Origin: Thunnus maccoyii
Taxonomy: Eukaryota; Chordata; Actinopteri; Scombriformes; Scombridae
DNA length: 64,000 bases
NCBI RefSeq assembly: GCF_910596095.1
Contig: NC_056534.1
Coordinates: 9,426,490-9,490,489 of the forward strand
Reading direction: 5' to 3'
The translations under genes and the position numbers were made by a program. The notes under the pieces were generated by a model. That model did not search any database and was not told where the DNA came from. It worked only from the letters and a program-made list of their open reading frames with translations. Of the stretch, positions 22,483-35,400 are shown piece after piece (position 1 is the stretch's first letter; the number at the start of each line of letters is the position of its first letter).

Positions 22483-23749
22483 TGCTGTTTTTACTCTTCG
22501 AAGGCGTTTCTAAACAAACTACTGTATTCACACTCTTCAGGACTAAGGAACAGTGCAGCGGTGTGACTCATTGATGTGTTTTTAATAGTTTTTGGACAAC
22601 AATGGAGGTTTACACAGAGGAATAAGATATATCAGGCTTTGGATACGTAAACAATATTCATAAGTAGATCAGATCATTGTTGATTTGGCTCTCTACGTGA
22701 TATAACAATAAGAAAAACATAGAAAATCACCAGCCTTATCATTTTAGGGAACACATTCTCACAGGAGCGATTCTCACCACCCTTCCTCAGTTTCCTCATT
22801 GATTAACCGCATAAGCTGGTGGTCTGACCCACTGAACTAGTCACCACCAAGTTACCACTCATACATATTGATCTGTGCACATGATATCTGTCGGCCCAGA
22901 GGTAATCTACAAAGCAAAACAAAACTTAAACTTTGGTACATTCGGTGTACAAAGTACAGGAAGTTTGGCGCTCATGATTTGTGCAGAGCTACAGAGAGAC
23001 ATTGTTCAGCTGGACCGGATTGATCTTTATCGCTTAGCTTCCTGAGAGCCCTCCCATGATTAAAATCATGTACCACTCCTCAAATCTGTCCTTTATTCTT
23101 TATCATTTCTTTATTATCTTTATGTCCCATTAAAGGCAAATGTAGAATGCAGGACTCTGTATTAGAATAACAATCTCAATGGAGGTATTTTGATGACACT
23201 AAGGTGAGTGTGGAAAAGAGCAGCAGAGCCACAAAATTAGAATACAATTAGATGTCACGTAGAGTCTGTCTTCTGCCAAATTCATAATGTACCATCAGCG
23301 AATTGGAATTCTGGATGTCAGCGATTACAAAAGCATCTGTACCACTTACCGGTAATTACACTACCTTTTTACGAAAACAAACAGTGCCATTAACAGCTGT
23401 CTTAAAGCAGCACGATTGCCTTTCCTCCTTTTCAGAGTTATTGCATTTTTATAATCAAATTTATAAAACAATTGTTATTCCATTTTGAATATTTAACCCT
23501 CTCCCTATGCATAAAATTGCAAAAATATGAAAAATCAAATATTGAAGTCTCATCTACAAATTCATTTTGACCCTTTGTGATGCAGCCCCCCCCCCAAATT
23601 GTTTTTTCTTCATTTTTGCATTAATTAAACAGTTTGAATATGGAAAGAAATGGCAGAAACAGGGACAGAGGGGTATGACGTGCCAACAAAGCAGCCGGAG
23701 TCGACCTGATGCATCTTAACGAGTACCTCAGCAAACAACTATTGGTTCC
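22483..23749. other. Intergenic DNA, nothing recognised
   Basis: No gene or clear repeat boundary. A C-run lies at about 23587-23596. Open frames such as 23303-23488 are short and show no domain. Confidence 0.5.
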
Positions 23750-23953
23750 ATTGAACATTTTGCGAACGTTGGACAGACTGTGGATTTTGGCTCCCATCAC
23801 TTACATTAAAAGTGCATTTGAAGGGGATCTTTTAATGAGTTCCTCTATGAACAGGAGGAATGATTAAAGCGAGGAAAACCTTTTTCAGTGTTCATATGGA
23901 CACCTGACTGTTGTTTTAAGACAGACTTTAAAAATTGTGAACCTATCCTTTAA
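23750..23953. repeat. Half copy of the fold-back repeat family
   Basis: Matches the right arm of 19481-19811, including GAACAGGAGGAATGATTA and CACCTGACTGTTGTTTTAAG, ending TTGTGAACCTATCC. Confidence 0.65.
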
Positions 23954-24812
23954 AAAGGTACCCTGTGGAGGGTTTGACCACTACTAGCGCTATGGAGCAA
24001 TGTTTTGATGAGTGTTTAGTTTGCACCTGTGCATGTTAACGAGGGCGGCAGCACACAGGTGACACGATGTTTGTGGTAACGCGCCAAGAAATGCAGCAAC
24101 AAGCCAGGAAAGGCAAAGAGGAAGACTACATCCATGTTTTCTGGCTGGCAAACAAATAGAAGTTTTAATATATTAAGTTCTACAGATGACTTGGAGGTGC
24201 TGAATCTTTTCCCAAGTACTTCACGCTGGTTTGATGAATCCAATCAGAACTATTTCATTGACGGCAATCTGTGAATTTAGGGATTTTGTCCAGTAAAATC
24301 ACAATGAGAATCTGTAGGGATGCACAACCTTGACAGAACCCAAGCAAACGGACCCTTTCTGTATTGTAAAGACCTGGTCCAGTACTAAACGACCAGGATA
24401 TAATCCAGTTTGCTAATCTGAGGTTGAACAATCCTGGCATGAGACTGAGAATCTCTACTTGTCACTCAACATTTAACACATGTTCACTTTGCAGCAACAC
24501 AAAGATACAATGAGTCATCAATGTAATTTCATCCATTTTTATTTAGAATTTTAAGATATTTTCAATACAAAATCCTGAACACAAAAAACAAAATTTAATT
24601 TAAGACAAAAAAAAAACAAAACTTCCACAACTGAAAAAAATTCATGAATAAAAAAAAAAATGTACAAAAAGTCTCTGTTCTGTAAAACCAGAAATGAACC
24701 TAATCAGTTTTAATCTGTCAAAGAACCTGATTACCTGAAACTTGATAATGAAACGGATGTGAAACAGAGACGAGCCAGGACAGTACAGGCCATGTGACTT
24801 CCACGGTTACTC
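23954..24812. other. Intergenic DNA and probable gtf3c1 3' UTR
   Basis: The gtf3c1 stop codon is at 24813-24815. On the minus strand AATAAA occurs at 24538-24543, about 270 bases downstream, and is the best poly(A) signal I see. Left of that, 23954-24530 has no recognisable gene. Confidence 0.5.
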
Positions 24813-27800
24813 TCACTGTATGCAGTAGTTCCAGTGGCGCTCGTTGGGTAACACTTGACTGAGCCTGAGGGAGCAGCTGATGGTGGGCTCATAAAACACA
24901 GCGTCTGGTTCCTCAATCTTCACTTCTGTCTCACTTTTGGTCTGGCACACCGAGCGGGTGAAGAGTGAGGGTTTAGGACCTTTCACCAGAGTTCTCTTCG
25001 TCACACAGCCCATGTCTACAAGCGCCTACAGAGGAGACAGAGAGGTTGTCGAGAAGGTAATTGTAAAGGTTCTATTTCAAAGCATTTAGTGTTCAATGTG
25101 TTGTATAATATCACTAAAATCATTTTAAAGCTGTAGTGTGCGGGACTTTTGTCTCCCCCTTCTGGCAGTGAGCGTAATTACAAAAACACTGTCAACATGT
25201 GCTTATGTCATAGGCTCCGCTGTAGCCTGCTCCATCACTACTGTTGCGGCTGTAAAATGGAGGATAAATTGTTTTGAGCATCACACAAACCCTACGCAAA
25301 ATGACTCGTTTCATTCTCAGAATTTGATCCATTCGGTCCGTTAACATTTGGAAAGTCTAGAAGAGCCGCACGATTAAATTATTTTATCCCCATTCAAGTT
25401 AGCAGAGAGCTAACTGGAAGTTAGTGGAGAGCTAGCCTGAAGTTAGCCGCTCAGGAAGTCTGCATTCATACATTCATCTGGCCAGTGCGGGAATGTCAAA
25501 CCTGACACCAGATTAAAAACTCTGGTATAATCTCTGAGAGATTTATCTGGCGTTTGGCACGGACTTCAATGTAACAGACGTTCATTTATATGTTCTGCAC
25601 TACTGCAGGTTTAAGCACAAATTTGATTCAAAAAGAAATGCATAAAAACATGAGCAAGTAAGTTGCCCAAATGAATATTTGCACATTATTTAAATGCTGC
25701 ATAAACTAAGGAAGCACTATATATGGAGGAACATCCACACTAACTCTGGTACAACTAAGGCTGCAACTCATGATTATTCCGATTCCGATTAATTTGTCAA
25801 TTATTTTCTCAAGTAATCAATTAATTGTTTGGGCTGTAAAATTTCAGAAAATGGTGAAAAATGTTGATAATTGTCTTTTGCCCCCAACAGTTCACAACAT
25901 AAAGACATTCAGTTTACTATCATAGAAGACCAGAAAATATTAGAAACCAGAAAATATTCACATTTGAGAAGCTGGAATCAGATAATTAGGAAATTTTCTT
26001 CTTAAAAAGAAGATTCCATCAATTAATTGATCATCAAAATAGTTGGTGATTAATTTAATATTTGGCAACTAATCAATTAATTGTTCCTCCTGTCAACCTC
26101 ATGACTCCCGCTCATTTTATTCTTTAATTTTTGGGCTTTTTGGTGGACTGGAGGGATGCTAGAAATAGCATGACATGAACACTTTGTCTTGAGTGGCAGC
26201 AAGCTCTTCAATATCAGCCAGCCTTTTATCACCTCACAGTCAAGTGTGAAAACCTTTTTGCAATATTTCAGCTTTTTCTTTTCCATTTACGGTGTTGTTT
26301 TTTTCTTTCTTCTTTTTAATGTAAAAATTATGCAGACAGGTGAATGGGGACACAGCAAGAGAAAATGCAGAACAAAGCAGGAAAACACTTTCAGTCAGCT
26401 GGCACCCTGTTTTTTTAAGACAACAGTTGTGATTCAGAGTGTTTCTTATACTGAAAGACAATTTTGAGTATGAATATGATGAGATTACTTGTGCGTTTAC
26501 CTGCACGAGGTCCAGTACCGCCATTGGCTGCAGCACATCTTTGTAATGTTCCACCAGTGTCTGCTGTGTGAGTCCGGGCCGGGACATGATGTGGTAAAGA
26601 ATGGCCTCCAGCATGCCCTTACACACCTGCCGGTTCAGCTTGCCATCAACCATGCGCCACGGTCGGCTGATGAAACTCAGATTCTCCCTGCGTGGGTAAG
26701 AGGAGCAGAGAGAGATGATACACTGGAAAGAGGAATCACAAAATTCACTGTGAAGGAATAATTACAATCACTTAGTCAAACTCTGTGCTTACTCCTCATT
26801 AAAATCAGCTTGTCCTGTTGGGGGAGAGCCTGCTTCCTCATCTCTTTCATCGTCTATACTGTTCGCTCTGGCTCTATGCTCTCTCTTTTCCTCCTGTCTT
26901 TCAACAGTTTCGATTTTCTCCTGTCCTGTCTCCTCCACTCCTTGCCCTTCAGGTTGTGTCTGGTTCACTTCTATCTCTTCCAAATTCAACAATTTGTCTC
27001 CACTTTCCTTATTTGCCCCCTTATCATTCTGTTCCAGCTGTTCCTGCTCATTAATTTTTTCTTTTGTGCTGCTTGATAATCCATCTACATCCTCTCTGTG
27101 CTCGCCCTCTTGTCTGTCCATAGCTGATTTTTTTGCTGGCGGTTCCTCTGTCTCCTGTCGGACTTCTCGCCTGCATCTCTTGCGCATGAAGGGGATGTTG
27201 TGCTGGTTCTCCAAAAAGGGAAGTCTGCCAGATGTTAAGCGTGACTGGGACCACTGTTTGGAGTTTACAGTCAGAAGCCACGGGTCAGCGTGCCGCATGA
27301 GCACCCAACGAACACCCAAACTCCCAACTTTTAACACCTGGCCTTCTTCTTGTAAGTCCTGGAGCAAAAAAAAAAAAAAGAGGAGAAAAGCAGATCAGAA
27401 ATACATGCCAGGAAGCTAGAAAATTACGCTAAACTGCTCCCCCAAACAGTCAGTGTACAATCATTACTTAGTAACTGTAACTAGGCAGGGACCAGTACCA
27501 GTACAAGTGTACATGGGGCTGCAGTAAGAGTTGGAGGTCGGTCCTTTTCAAAACCAAAAAGACAGAGCAAATAATGTTAGCTGCAAAACGTTAGCATGCC
27601 TAGCTAACTAGCTAGCCTTTCTCCCAAAGCCATGGAGCATATCAATAGCTAACTACATTTTGTGGGGTTACATGTAGAAATGTACAAAGTAGAATAAGTC
27701 CTGTTAGCCCCACATTACTTAGTTGACTAGCTACAAATGATAGAATATGCTAGCGACAGTCGCTATTTTAGCTGACAAAAATAATGATCGTCAGTTGAGG

Positions 27801-30800
27801 AATGAGACGCTGCTTTTGTTTACTTCTGTTTGTTTCAAAAATTACTATGAAGTGAGTGTGTTAACATGTACGTAAGTATACTGGTTTTGAGTCTTCTGCT
27901 GGTTTTCATCATATTCTGGATATTTTTTTACATGGAACATGCGAAACCTGGTTATTCATATTCCTGTTTATATGATTCATACAGTGTCCAGGTTTCTGAT
28001 CATCTGTGTCCAATTGTGTTTTTATTCCTCAACATCTCAGCCTCCCTACTAACGGAGAATCCTCAGAAACCTGGACAGGGTGTTTACGTGACAAAGTATC
28101 CTGGTTTCCATCCGAGTACTCCAGCTAGCATATCCAGGTTTTTGAAACCAGGATAAAGTGTTTACAAAACATAACTTTAACATAACTGCTTCACATTTCA
28201 CAAAATCTCGCCCATTATCATTGTAAACTGCATATATCGTGTGCGAGTGGAAAGCTTGACAGGTGTAGCAACGCTAGTGGGACGGGGTCAGTTGAGTCAA
28301 AAGAAGAAAACAAGACTTTGAGTTTACCGCCATGCTAACATTTGCTAATAAGCAATAAACACAAATTATGGCTGAGACTGATGAGAGTGTCATTAGTTCA
28401 GCAGGTATTTGGTCATAAACTAAAGTATTAGAAAAATTTAAATTTTGACCTGATGATGGTGCTAAAATTAAAACAATTAAGGGATCACCAAAGTTATTAC
28501 AATTCATCCTGAGGGGAAACATGAATATCTTTACCAAAACTGTCATTCCTAGACACACGACGCTAAAAACCCATCATCACCGTGGCCTCGTTAAGCTGTA
28601 CGTGCGTTTACCTTCATATACTGCTGCAGGCTCCTGCTGCATCCAGACTGTGGCTCCTCCAGGTGTGCGTGAACCTGGTATAAGTCGTGCACATCCAGCC
28701 CTTTCTCACCGGCTTCATCCAAGCTCCTTCTCAGCTGAGCGCAAGCTTCAATATCCTGAGGAGAGTAGCTTTTCTGCCGAATCAAACGCCGGTCACACTC
28801 CTCCACGCTGGGTGGAAAAGTGGAGGAGGAACAGACAGTGTCGCTGAGGATGGAGGGCAGCAGAGACGGACCACATTTGGACAAATCAAGTGGTGGAGAA
28901 TCTAAAAAAAAAAGAAGGAAAAAGTGAGAGAAGGAATTATTTTCTGCAAATATAACTTTATTTTCACATCTCTTGAATGTGTTCATACTTACTCTCCATA
29001 CTGAACACATGGTGGGCAGGTGTATTTTGTAGCTGCAACCTTATAATACAGGACTCCACCACGATGTTGTCAGTGGTGTTGAGGTTACGTAGTTTAACTA
29101 GAAACAGAGGAAAAAAGGAAATTGGAAAACTGAACAGATGACTTTTAACTTGTCATTCATATTCAGCCCTGTGCGGCGAGATTCCAATAATGTTAATCAT
29201 ATCGATGGGAAAAGTTCACACCTGGTTTCATAAACGGTGATCTATCAGAATCAAGTAAGTAGGTAAAAAAAAAAATCTACCTATGCCAGGACAGCAGTAT
29301 CCTCGCATCATCAGGTAGTTGGTGTGTGACGCTTGATGGGCCTTCACTTCCATCCTCTTTTTGCCCTCACATTCCTCACCGTCGTCGTCATCATCGTCCT
29401 CTTCCTCCAGTGCTGCCATACTGAAGGGAAGAGAGAAAAGGTGATTTGTTTTATCATTTGAACCTATTTTCATAATCGATTTATTGTTTCAGTGATTTTC
29501 CAAGTGAAAAAATCCTCTGGTTCCGTCTTTTCAAATGTGAGGATTTGCTGCTTTTCTCTGTTTTACATATTATTATAAACTTAATATCTTTGCATTTTGG
29601 AGTGATGGTTGAACAAAACAAGATATTTGAAGACGTCATCTTGGACACTTTTTAATTACTTTATAACATTTCACAGACTAAATGAGTAATCCAAGAAATT
29701 ATGGGCAGATTAACCAACCGCTCTACTTGTAATAAATTGATCAAAGGTAATCCTTGTGCACTATACAATATTCTGCAGTTAGACCGTATTCAGACCAAAT
29801 CAGGCGGTGCCGTGTTCAGCCGGAGGGTTGAGCGGAGGTATGTGGGGGTGTGGGCGTGTTTTTAAACAATCAGAAAATAACTTTTTATTGATCTGATTCA
29901 TCGGCTTTCTCGCTACCAGCGCTCCCTCTCTTCATTCATTCTCCAGCTCGCTCGACCACAGCTGCGCTCTCTCTCGTCTTTTTTTAAAATGTGTCGGGAA
30001 GCTGACAACAAAGTCTAACTTTACTTCTCCCCTCCCCTCGTCCTAGTAGCGTGCTTGTTCTTCGTCATGGCGGAGTTTTACAGCTCTGATCAGTCTGATC
30101 TCCGGCTGTGATTGGCCACCGCAGCCTTCAACCGCGGTGACGTCGGGTTACGTTTCTCCAAAAGTTGACTCTGGCTCAACTTTCCAGCTGAAGTCTGGTG
30201 CGGCACCACAGCGGCCAAAACGCCCGAAGCCGAAACACACTATCCCCATTCAAATGGATGGGACGTTTTCGCTGCACCGCCTGATTTGGTCTGAATACAG
30301 CCTTAGACCCACCACACATACCTCTTCACTACATCGTTGTCCACCAGGTTGCTGTCCACCACCACCATCTGTTTAGGTATGGACAGATACACAGACAGCA
30401 GTCCCAGAGTCATCAGGCTGAGAGAGACCACGCAGGCTCCCCCCGGAGAGTCCATAGAGAACGGCATCATGTCGGACACATCTGTAAGCTCCTCTAAACC
30501 TCGAGCCGCTGCGTTCGAGGCGGCAGCAACACTCAGCTGCTTCTCTTTGGCTTGCTGATTGTCTGTCTGCTCTCCGGTGGATGGATCTTCAGCAGAGCCA
30601 GCGGTGAGGCGAGTTTTTTCATCGTTCGATTCCAGCTCCGTGTCTGCTTCCCCTTTGCTCTGGTTGTCGTCTCCTTTCTTTGCAGAGTCGCTGCTTGACT
30701 TCTCAGGTTGTACTTCCGGTTCACTCGCTGGTTTGTTATCTTTCTTTCTCTCGCTCTCTTTTTCTTTTCTTTCGGACCGCGCTCTTCTCTCCGTCACTAC

Positions 30801-32057
30801 CTCCCCGTCCTCTGTCCTGTTTTCAGTCTCATGGTAGAAAGCGATGGCAGGTCTGTTGTTTTCCGTCCTGTTGTCTGTCCTGTTGTTAAGTAGAGTCCGC
30901 AGGAAGCGGAAGGAATCGGTGCACAGCGAGTGAGGAAAACGCCATGAGAAACACCTGGCAGGGAAGAGTGAGAGAAGCAGGGTCAAAAAGCTTTGCAATT
31001 AAACAGTAAATACAGTAGTGTTGGATAGATTCAAACACGGCTGCTGTCTAAATGGTGACTGAACAGCAGAATTACTTATGGATTTTTCACCAAATATTCC
31101 TAGTAACATAAGAGCTCCAGGAACTAAACAGAAAAAAAATCTGGTAGGGATGTAATGTTTACACGCCACAAGAGAAAACTTCATCTTGATACCACTGTGA
31201 TGTTTGGATTGATGTGATAAAATAGATGTGAAGAGGAGAAAAGGGAAAGTGAAAATACCAGAAAGCAGTGGCTCCCATTTCCAAAGTCACATGGATTTGT
31301 GTTTTTTGTTTTTGTACTGCTTTTGTATAATTACGCTGAAAGTCGAGCAGCTTCCATTTAAAATATCATTACGTCATTATGTCCAAATTTATCCATTATT
31401 TTTTTTTTTATACATGTTTACCAGATAGATATCTTTGGTAAAATACATCATGCATTTCCAGAAACTTCCTGGTTAAATAACACAAATAACCTGTAGTACC
31501 TGTAGTAGGTCTGAGACAGCTGGTAGGACATGGGCAGGATGGGCAGAGCCCGGTTCTTCTTGGGCCCGAAGGGCTGATTGACACGACGGCGGTTGACCAG
31601 ACCCCTCTTCCTGCATTGTATGAATACCTGGCACAGCAGCTCCTGATTATACTTACTGTACATATGGAAAGTCTAAGAGAGAAGACAGATGGATCATCAG
31701 AAACGATTCTGTGAGTAAAAGGAAAGGAGAATGGAGCCGGCACAACAACTGGACGTCAAGGGAGACTTTGTAAAGGGAGGAAGACATTTAAACATGGCCG
31801 CACCTGAAAGGATCTGGAGGTCTTCATCTGACTGTTGGTCATGGCCAGAGTGCTCTGGATCACATTATGTAACACTATGGCATGAATGTCATCTGTGCTG
31901 TAATGGACAGGAAAGAATTAACTGCCAACATTAAAAAAAAAAAAAAAATCATAATTCTTCAATGAGGAAAATAATTGAAGCCTAACTGAATCCTTACCAG
32001 GTCAGAGTGTCTTTGCTTGACATCTGTTTTCTGTTGTCTATTGTGCAAACTTTAAAC
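24813..32057 (-). CDS. gtf3c1: gtf3c1 exons 31-40 (C-terminal part)
   Basis: Exons: 31998-32057, 31804-31897, 31500-31672, 30322-30954, 29281-29420, 28993-29097, 28612-28901, 26793-27358, 26501-26687, 24813-25025. Exon 33 codes the very conserved [19 protein letters not shown] and [10 protein letters not shown]. Exon 34 (633 nt) opens with [14 protein letters not shown], then about 130 residues of Glu/Lys/Ser-rich sequence, then the conserved [20 protein letters not shown]. Exon 35 has an acidic run and [19 protein letters not shown]. Exon 38 (566 nt) carries a second long acidic linker. Exon 39 has [20 protein letters not shown]. Exon 40 ends at TGA 24813-24815. Confidence 0.9.
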
Positions 32058-32376
32058 CTGTAACACACACAAACAAGAATATCAAAATGATTGGTGATTA
32101 CTAAACTGTGGACTTAAATAATTTAATCATAAATTGCATTTTATGTTTTATATAATCCGGGTAACGTTAGCTTAGCACAAGGACTGGGAACAGAGAAATA
32201 GCTAAACTGGCTTTGTCAAACGGTAACAAAAAAAAAGGTACCTCCATGGTAAATGGTATCAAAAAAATCTTGTTTGATCCACACAAAAATGGAAGTGTAA
32301 AAATGTCAGTGCTCTGCTTTTGCAGGGGTTATGTGCCAGAGAAATTAAGTGCTCAAAACCAAAGTCATTTTTACAC

Positions 32377-32419
<43 letters not shown>

Positions 32420-35400
32420 AATGCATTAAAAAAAGACAAAACATGTTAATTGGTGAGCTTTAGAGGTGCTGAAAGGCAGATTTTGTTACTTTTGGACAGA
32501 GCCAGGCTAGCTGTTTTAAGTCTTTATGCTAAGTTAGCTGGCTGCTGGCTGTGTAGCTTCATCTCATATATGAGAGTGGTATCAATCTTCTCAACTAACT
32601 TTCCTCTAGAAAGTGATAAGCATATTTCCCATCTTTTTGACCTTATTTAAGTCATGAATAACTTAATGTTTAAGAACCAAAACTTTTAGCTTAATGTTTT
32701 CAGTGAGACATTTATTAAGTCACTTTGTGCACTAGCTTTGTCGCTTTGCCTGTGTCCTCTTTGGTGCTGAGCAGGCAGTGTACATTTGGTTTATAGTTGT
32801 TATAGTTATAACAGCAGCGGTTAGCTGGTTTCAGTTGTTTTTTAACTGAAACCAGCTAACCGCTGCTGAAAACAGGTGTGATGAGAGCAGGTCTCTAAGC
32901 ATTTAAATTGTCAATTTTATTGTGGTAATTCCACATCCTGTTATTGCAGTTGTGTTAACCACAATGTCATTGTCTGGTTTCATCTGTTTCAGTCCTGTTC
33001 TCCATTGTATCTTTTCACTTTTTGAGCAGCAGTGAACTCATAAAAAATGGCTTCAGTCTTGAGTAAGGCAGTTAGGAGTTAGCTGCACTGAGAGAGAGCT
33101 TTGTTGTTCTGTGACCTCAGTGTCTTGTCCCAGACGTCCCTACTTGTCTTAAGTCAGCACATTAAACTTCCTGCTCTCCTTACCTTGAAAAGAGCTGTTG
33201 TTTCGTGTCAGACATGATCATATCAGAAGCGCTCATAACAGAGCAAAACTTCAGTCTGAGCAGCCTTGCATACTCCGAGAATGCTTTAGCACAATCCTAC
33301 AACAACAACGACAGACAGAAATATTCAATAATGTGAAGTCAGAAAACATCAAATGTGCAGAAATAACAAAAAAAAAGTGACAACAACAACAAAAAAACAC
33401 CTCTGGTTTATCAGGATCAGCAGGTTTGTTCTCTTCCAACAGTTTCAACAGAGTTTTGTCCTGGTACACCTCCGCCAGGCAGATCCTGCAACACACACAT
33501 TAGATGAATAAAATGGCATGAGTGTGTTTAAGACCGAGTGTGTTATTATCATCTACATCTACCTGTAGTTCAGAAGCGTCTGAGGATTCTTGAGGATGTA
33601 TCGTGTGCGACGTCCGACAGCGACAGATGTTTTATCCATCGATATCTCAAACTCTGCATGGAGCAGGTCTCTTACCACACAGTAAGGTATGAACGGCCTT
33701 TTTAACTGCAACACAGCAACAATATACTCTGTTAGCAACAAGTATATAAATACATGATTGTGACTAATGACATGATATAAAAACATCTGAACAGCTGGAC
33801 AAAAAAACTTTCAATTATTATTTTATGATCATCAAAGGATGCATCTTCAAAACATCTGTAATAATATACGCATATTATGTAACTATTCAAATCAGTTTAT
33901 TATGAGACTGTGGTGACTCAAGGCAGCTAACGTATACAGCGATCATCTACACCCACTCCCAGTTCATCATCAGGTACACCTAAATACAACTAATGCAGTA
34001 TGATACTGCAATAAATAAATAAGTAAAATACACAAAACAAAAATGTTTTCAACTAACATCGCTGTCTCCAGCAAGCAAAATATAAAACGACTTTTCAAAA
34101 TGAAATTGAAGACTTTTTAATACCCTCTAAGACCTTTTTTTTTTTTTTTTAAAGGAAACTAAATTCTATACTTTAAGACATTAAGACCTGCAGAAACCCT
34201 GAAAAAAAACTGCAGAAATATGAACACAATTGTGCATAAAAGAAATATGTTTTATTTTCTTTCCAATCCATTGAATCATCTTGTGACCCATCAGATTTAG
34301 AGTGTGTGTACCTGGCTGTTGAGCAGGTGTGAGGCCACGCTGCAGAGCATCATCAGCGAGTCTTCCTGTACAGACCAGTAGACTCGCTGTCTGGTCATCA
34401 TCTTCAAAGCTCGGTGGTCCACCTCGTCATGAGCCGGGGTGCGTTTCTTGGGCTCTTCAAGGCAAACGGCAGACACACAAACACAATCTGTAAACTGTCC
34501 ATCTTCACTCAGATGCATTGATTTTTATGTTCGACTGCTCATACCTTTCTTCTTCTTGCGTGGGGCCCTGATAACCTCCTTTCTGCTTCTCTTTCTCTTC
34601 TGTCGCTTTCCTCCGACCACCTGCTGGTTTCTGGAAGCAGGCTCAATAGCCACCTGGTAACAAAGACACAAGAACAGAGAACAATACCTTATTCTTTCTC
34701 AGCCGCAATGTTAAACAGGACACAACAACACAAACGCCAACATCTAAACTAGTACAGGAGTGGGTCACTGTGTCTGTAGTAGATAACCTCAGCTGAACAA
34801 GCACTAATAAACAAAACAATTTTTCTTTTCTTTTGGACAAAAACAACACAGAAAAAGAATAATAATAAAGTCATACCTCAATATTTTCTTGTCTGACCAG
34901 TGATCGTTTGGCAGTCACATAACGAGGTGAAGTAGATCCTCCTGTTAGATCCAGACATAAATGAAAACAAATACAGATATGAATGAATTTTCATATATGT
35001 GTCATGTATGAAAATGCTAATTAGACAAGCAGACAGTGAGGGACAGACAGCTGTTTTCTTCCCGGTCGAGTCGACCTGGCTTTATGATTGTTGCCATAGA
35101 GACAGCGCTAAAGTTAATAATCTTATAGTGATGTTGTGACTATGGACAAGGTCGCTTGGGTGCTGCCTGAATAACTGAAAGTGGTTCAACTCACTGGGTC
35201 TACACCGACACTTTGAATTGTAACTGCTATCTCCTTGGTCGATCAAGTTTGTGTTAGTTAATCTTTTCTGTACAGGAAGTACGTAAGCAGAAAATTCATT
35301 ATGTTCCGAGCGACTCACCAGCTTTAAGTGCCATCCTGAGAGCGTTTTTACTCAGGAGGCTCTTCAGTCTGATTTTGGTCTCCTTCGCCTCTGAACCACT

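Noticed and set aside
26810-27419. Long plus-strand frames opposite gtf3c1 exon 38, and 30559-30893 opposite exon 34
   Set aside because: They mirror the charged low-complexity exons on the other strand. The minus-strand frame has homology and consistent splice phases.
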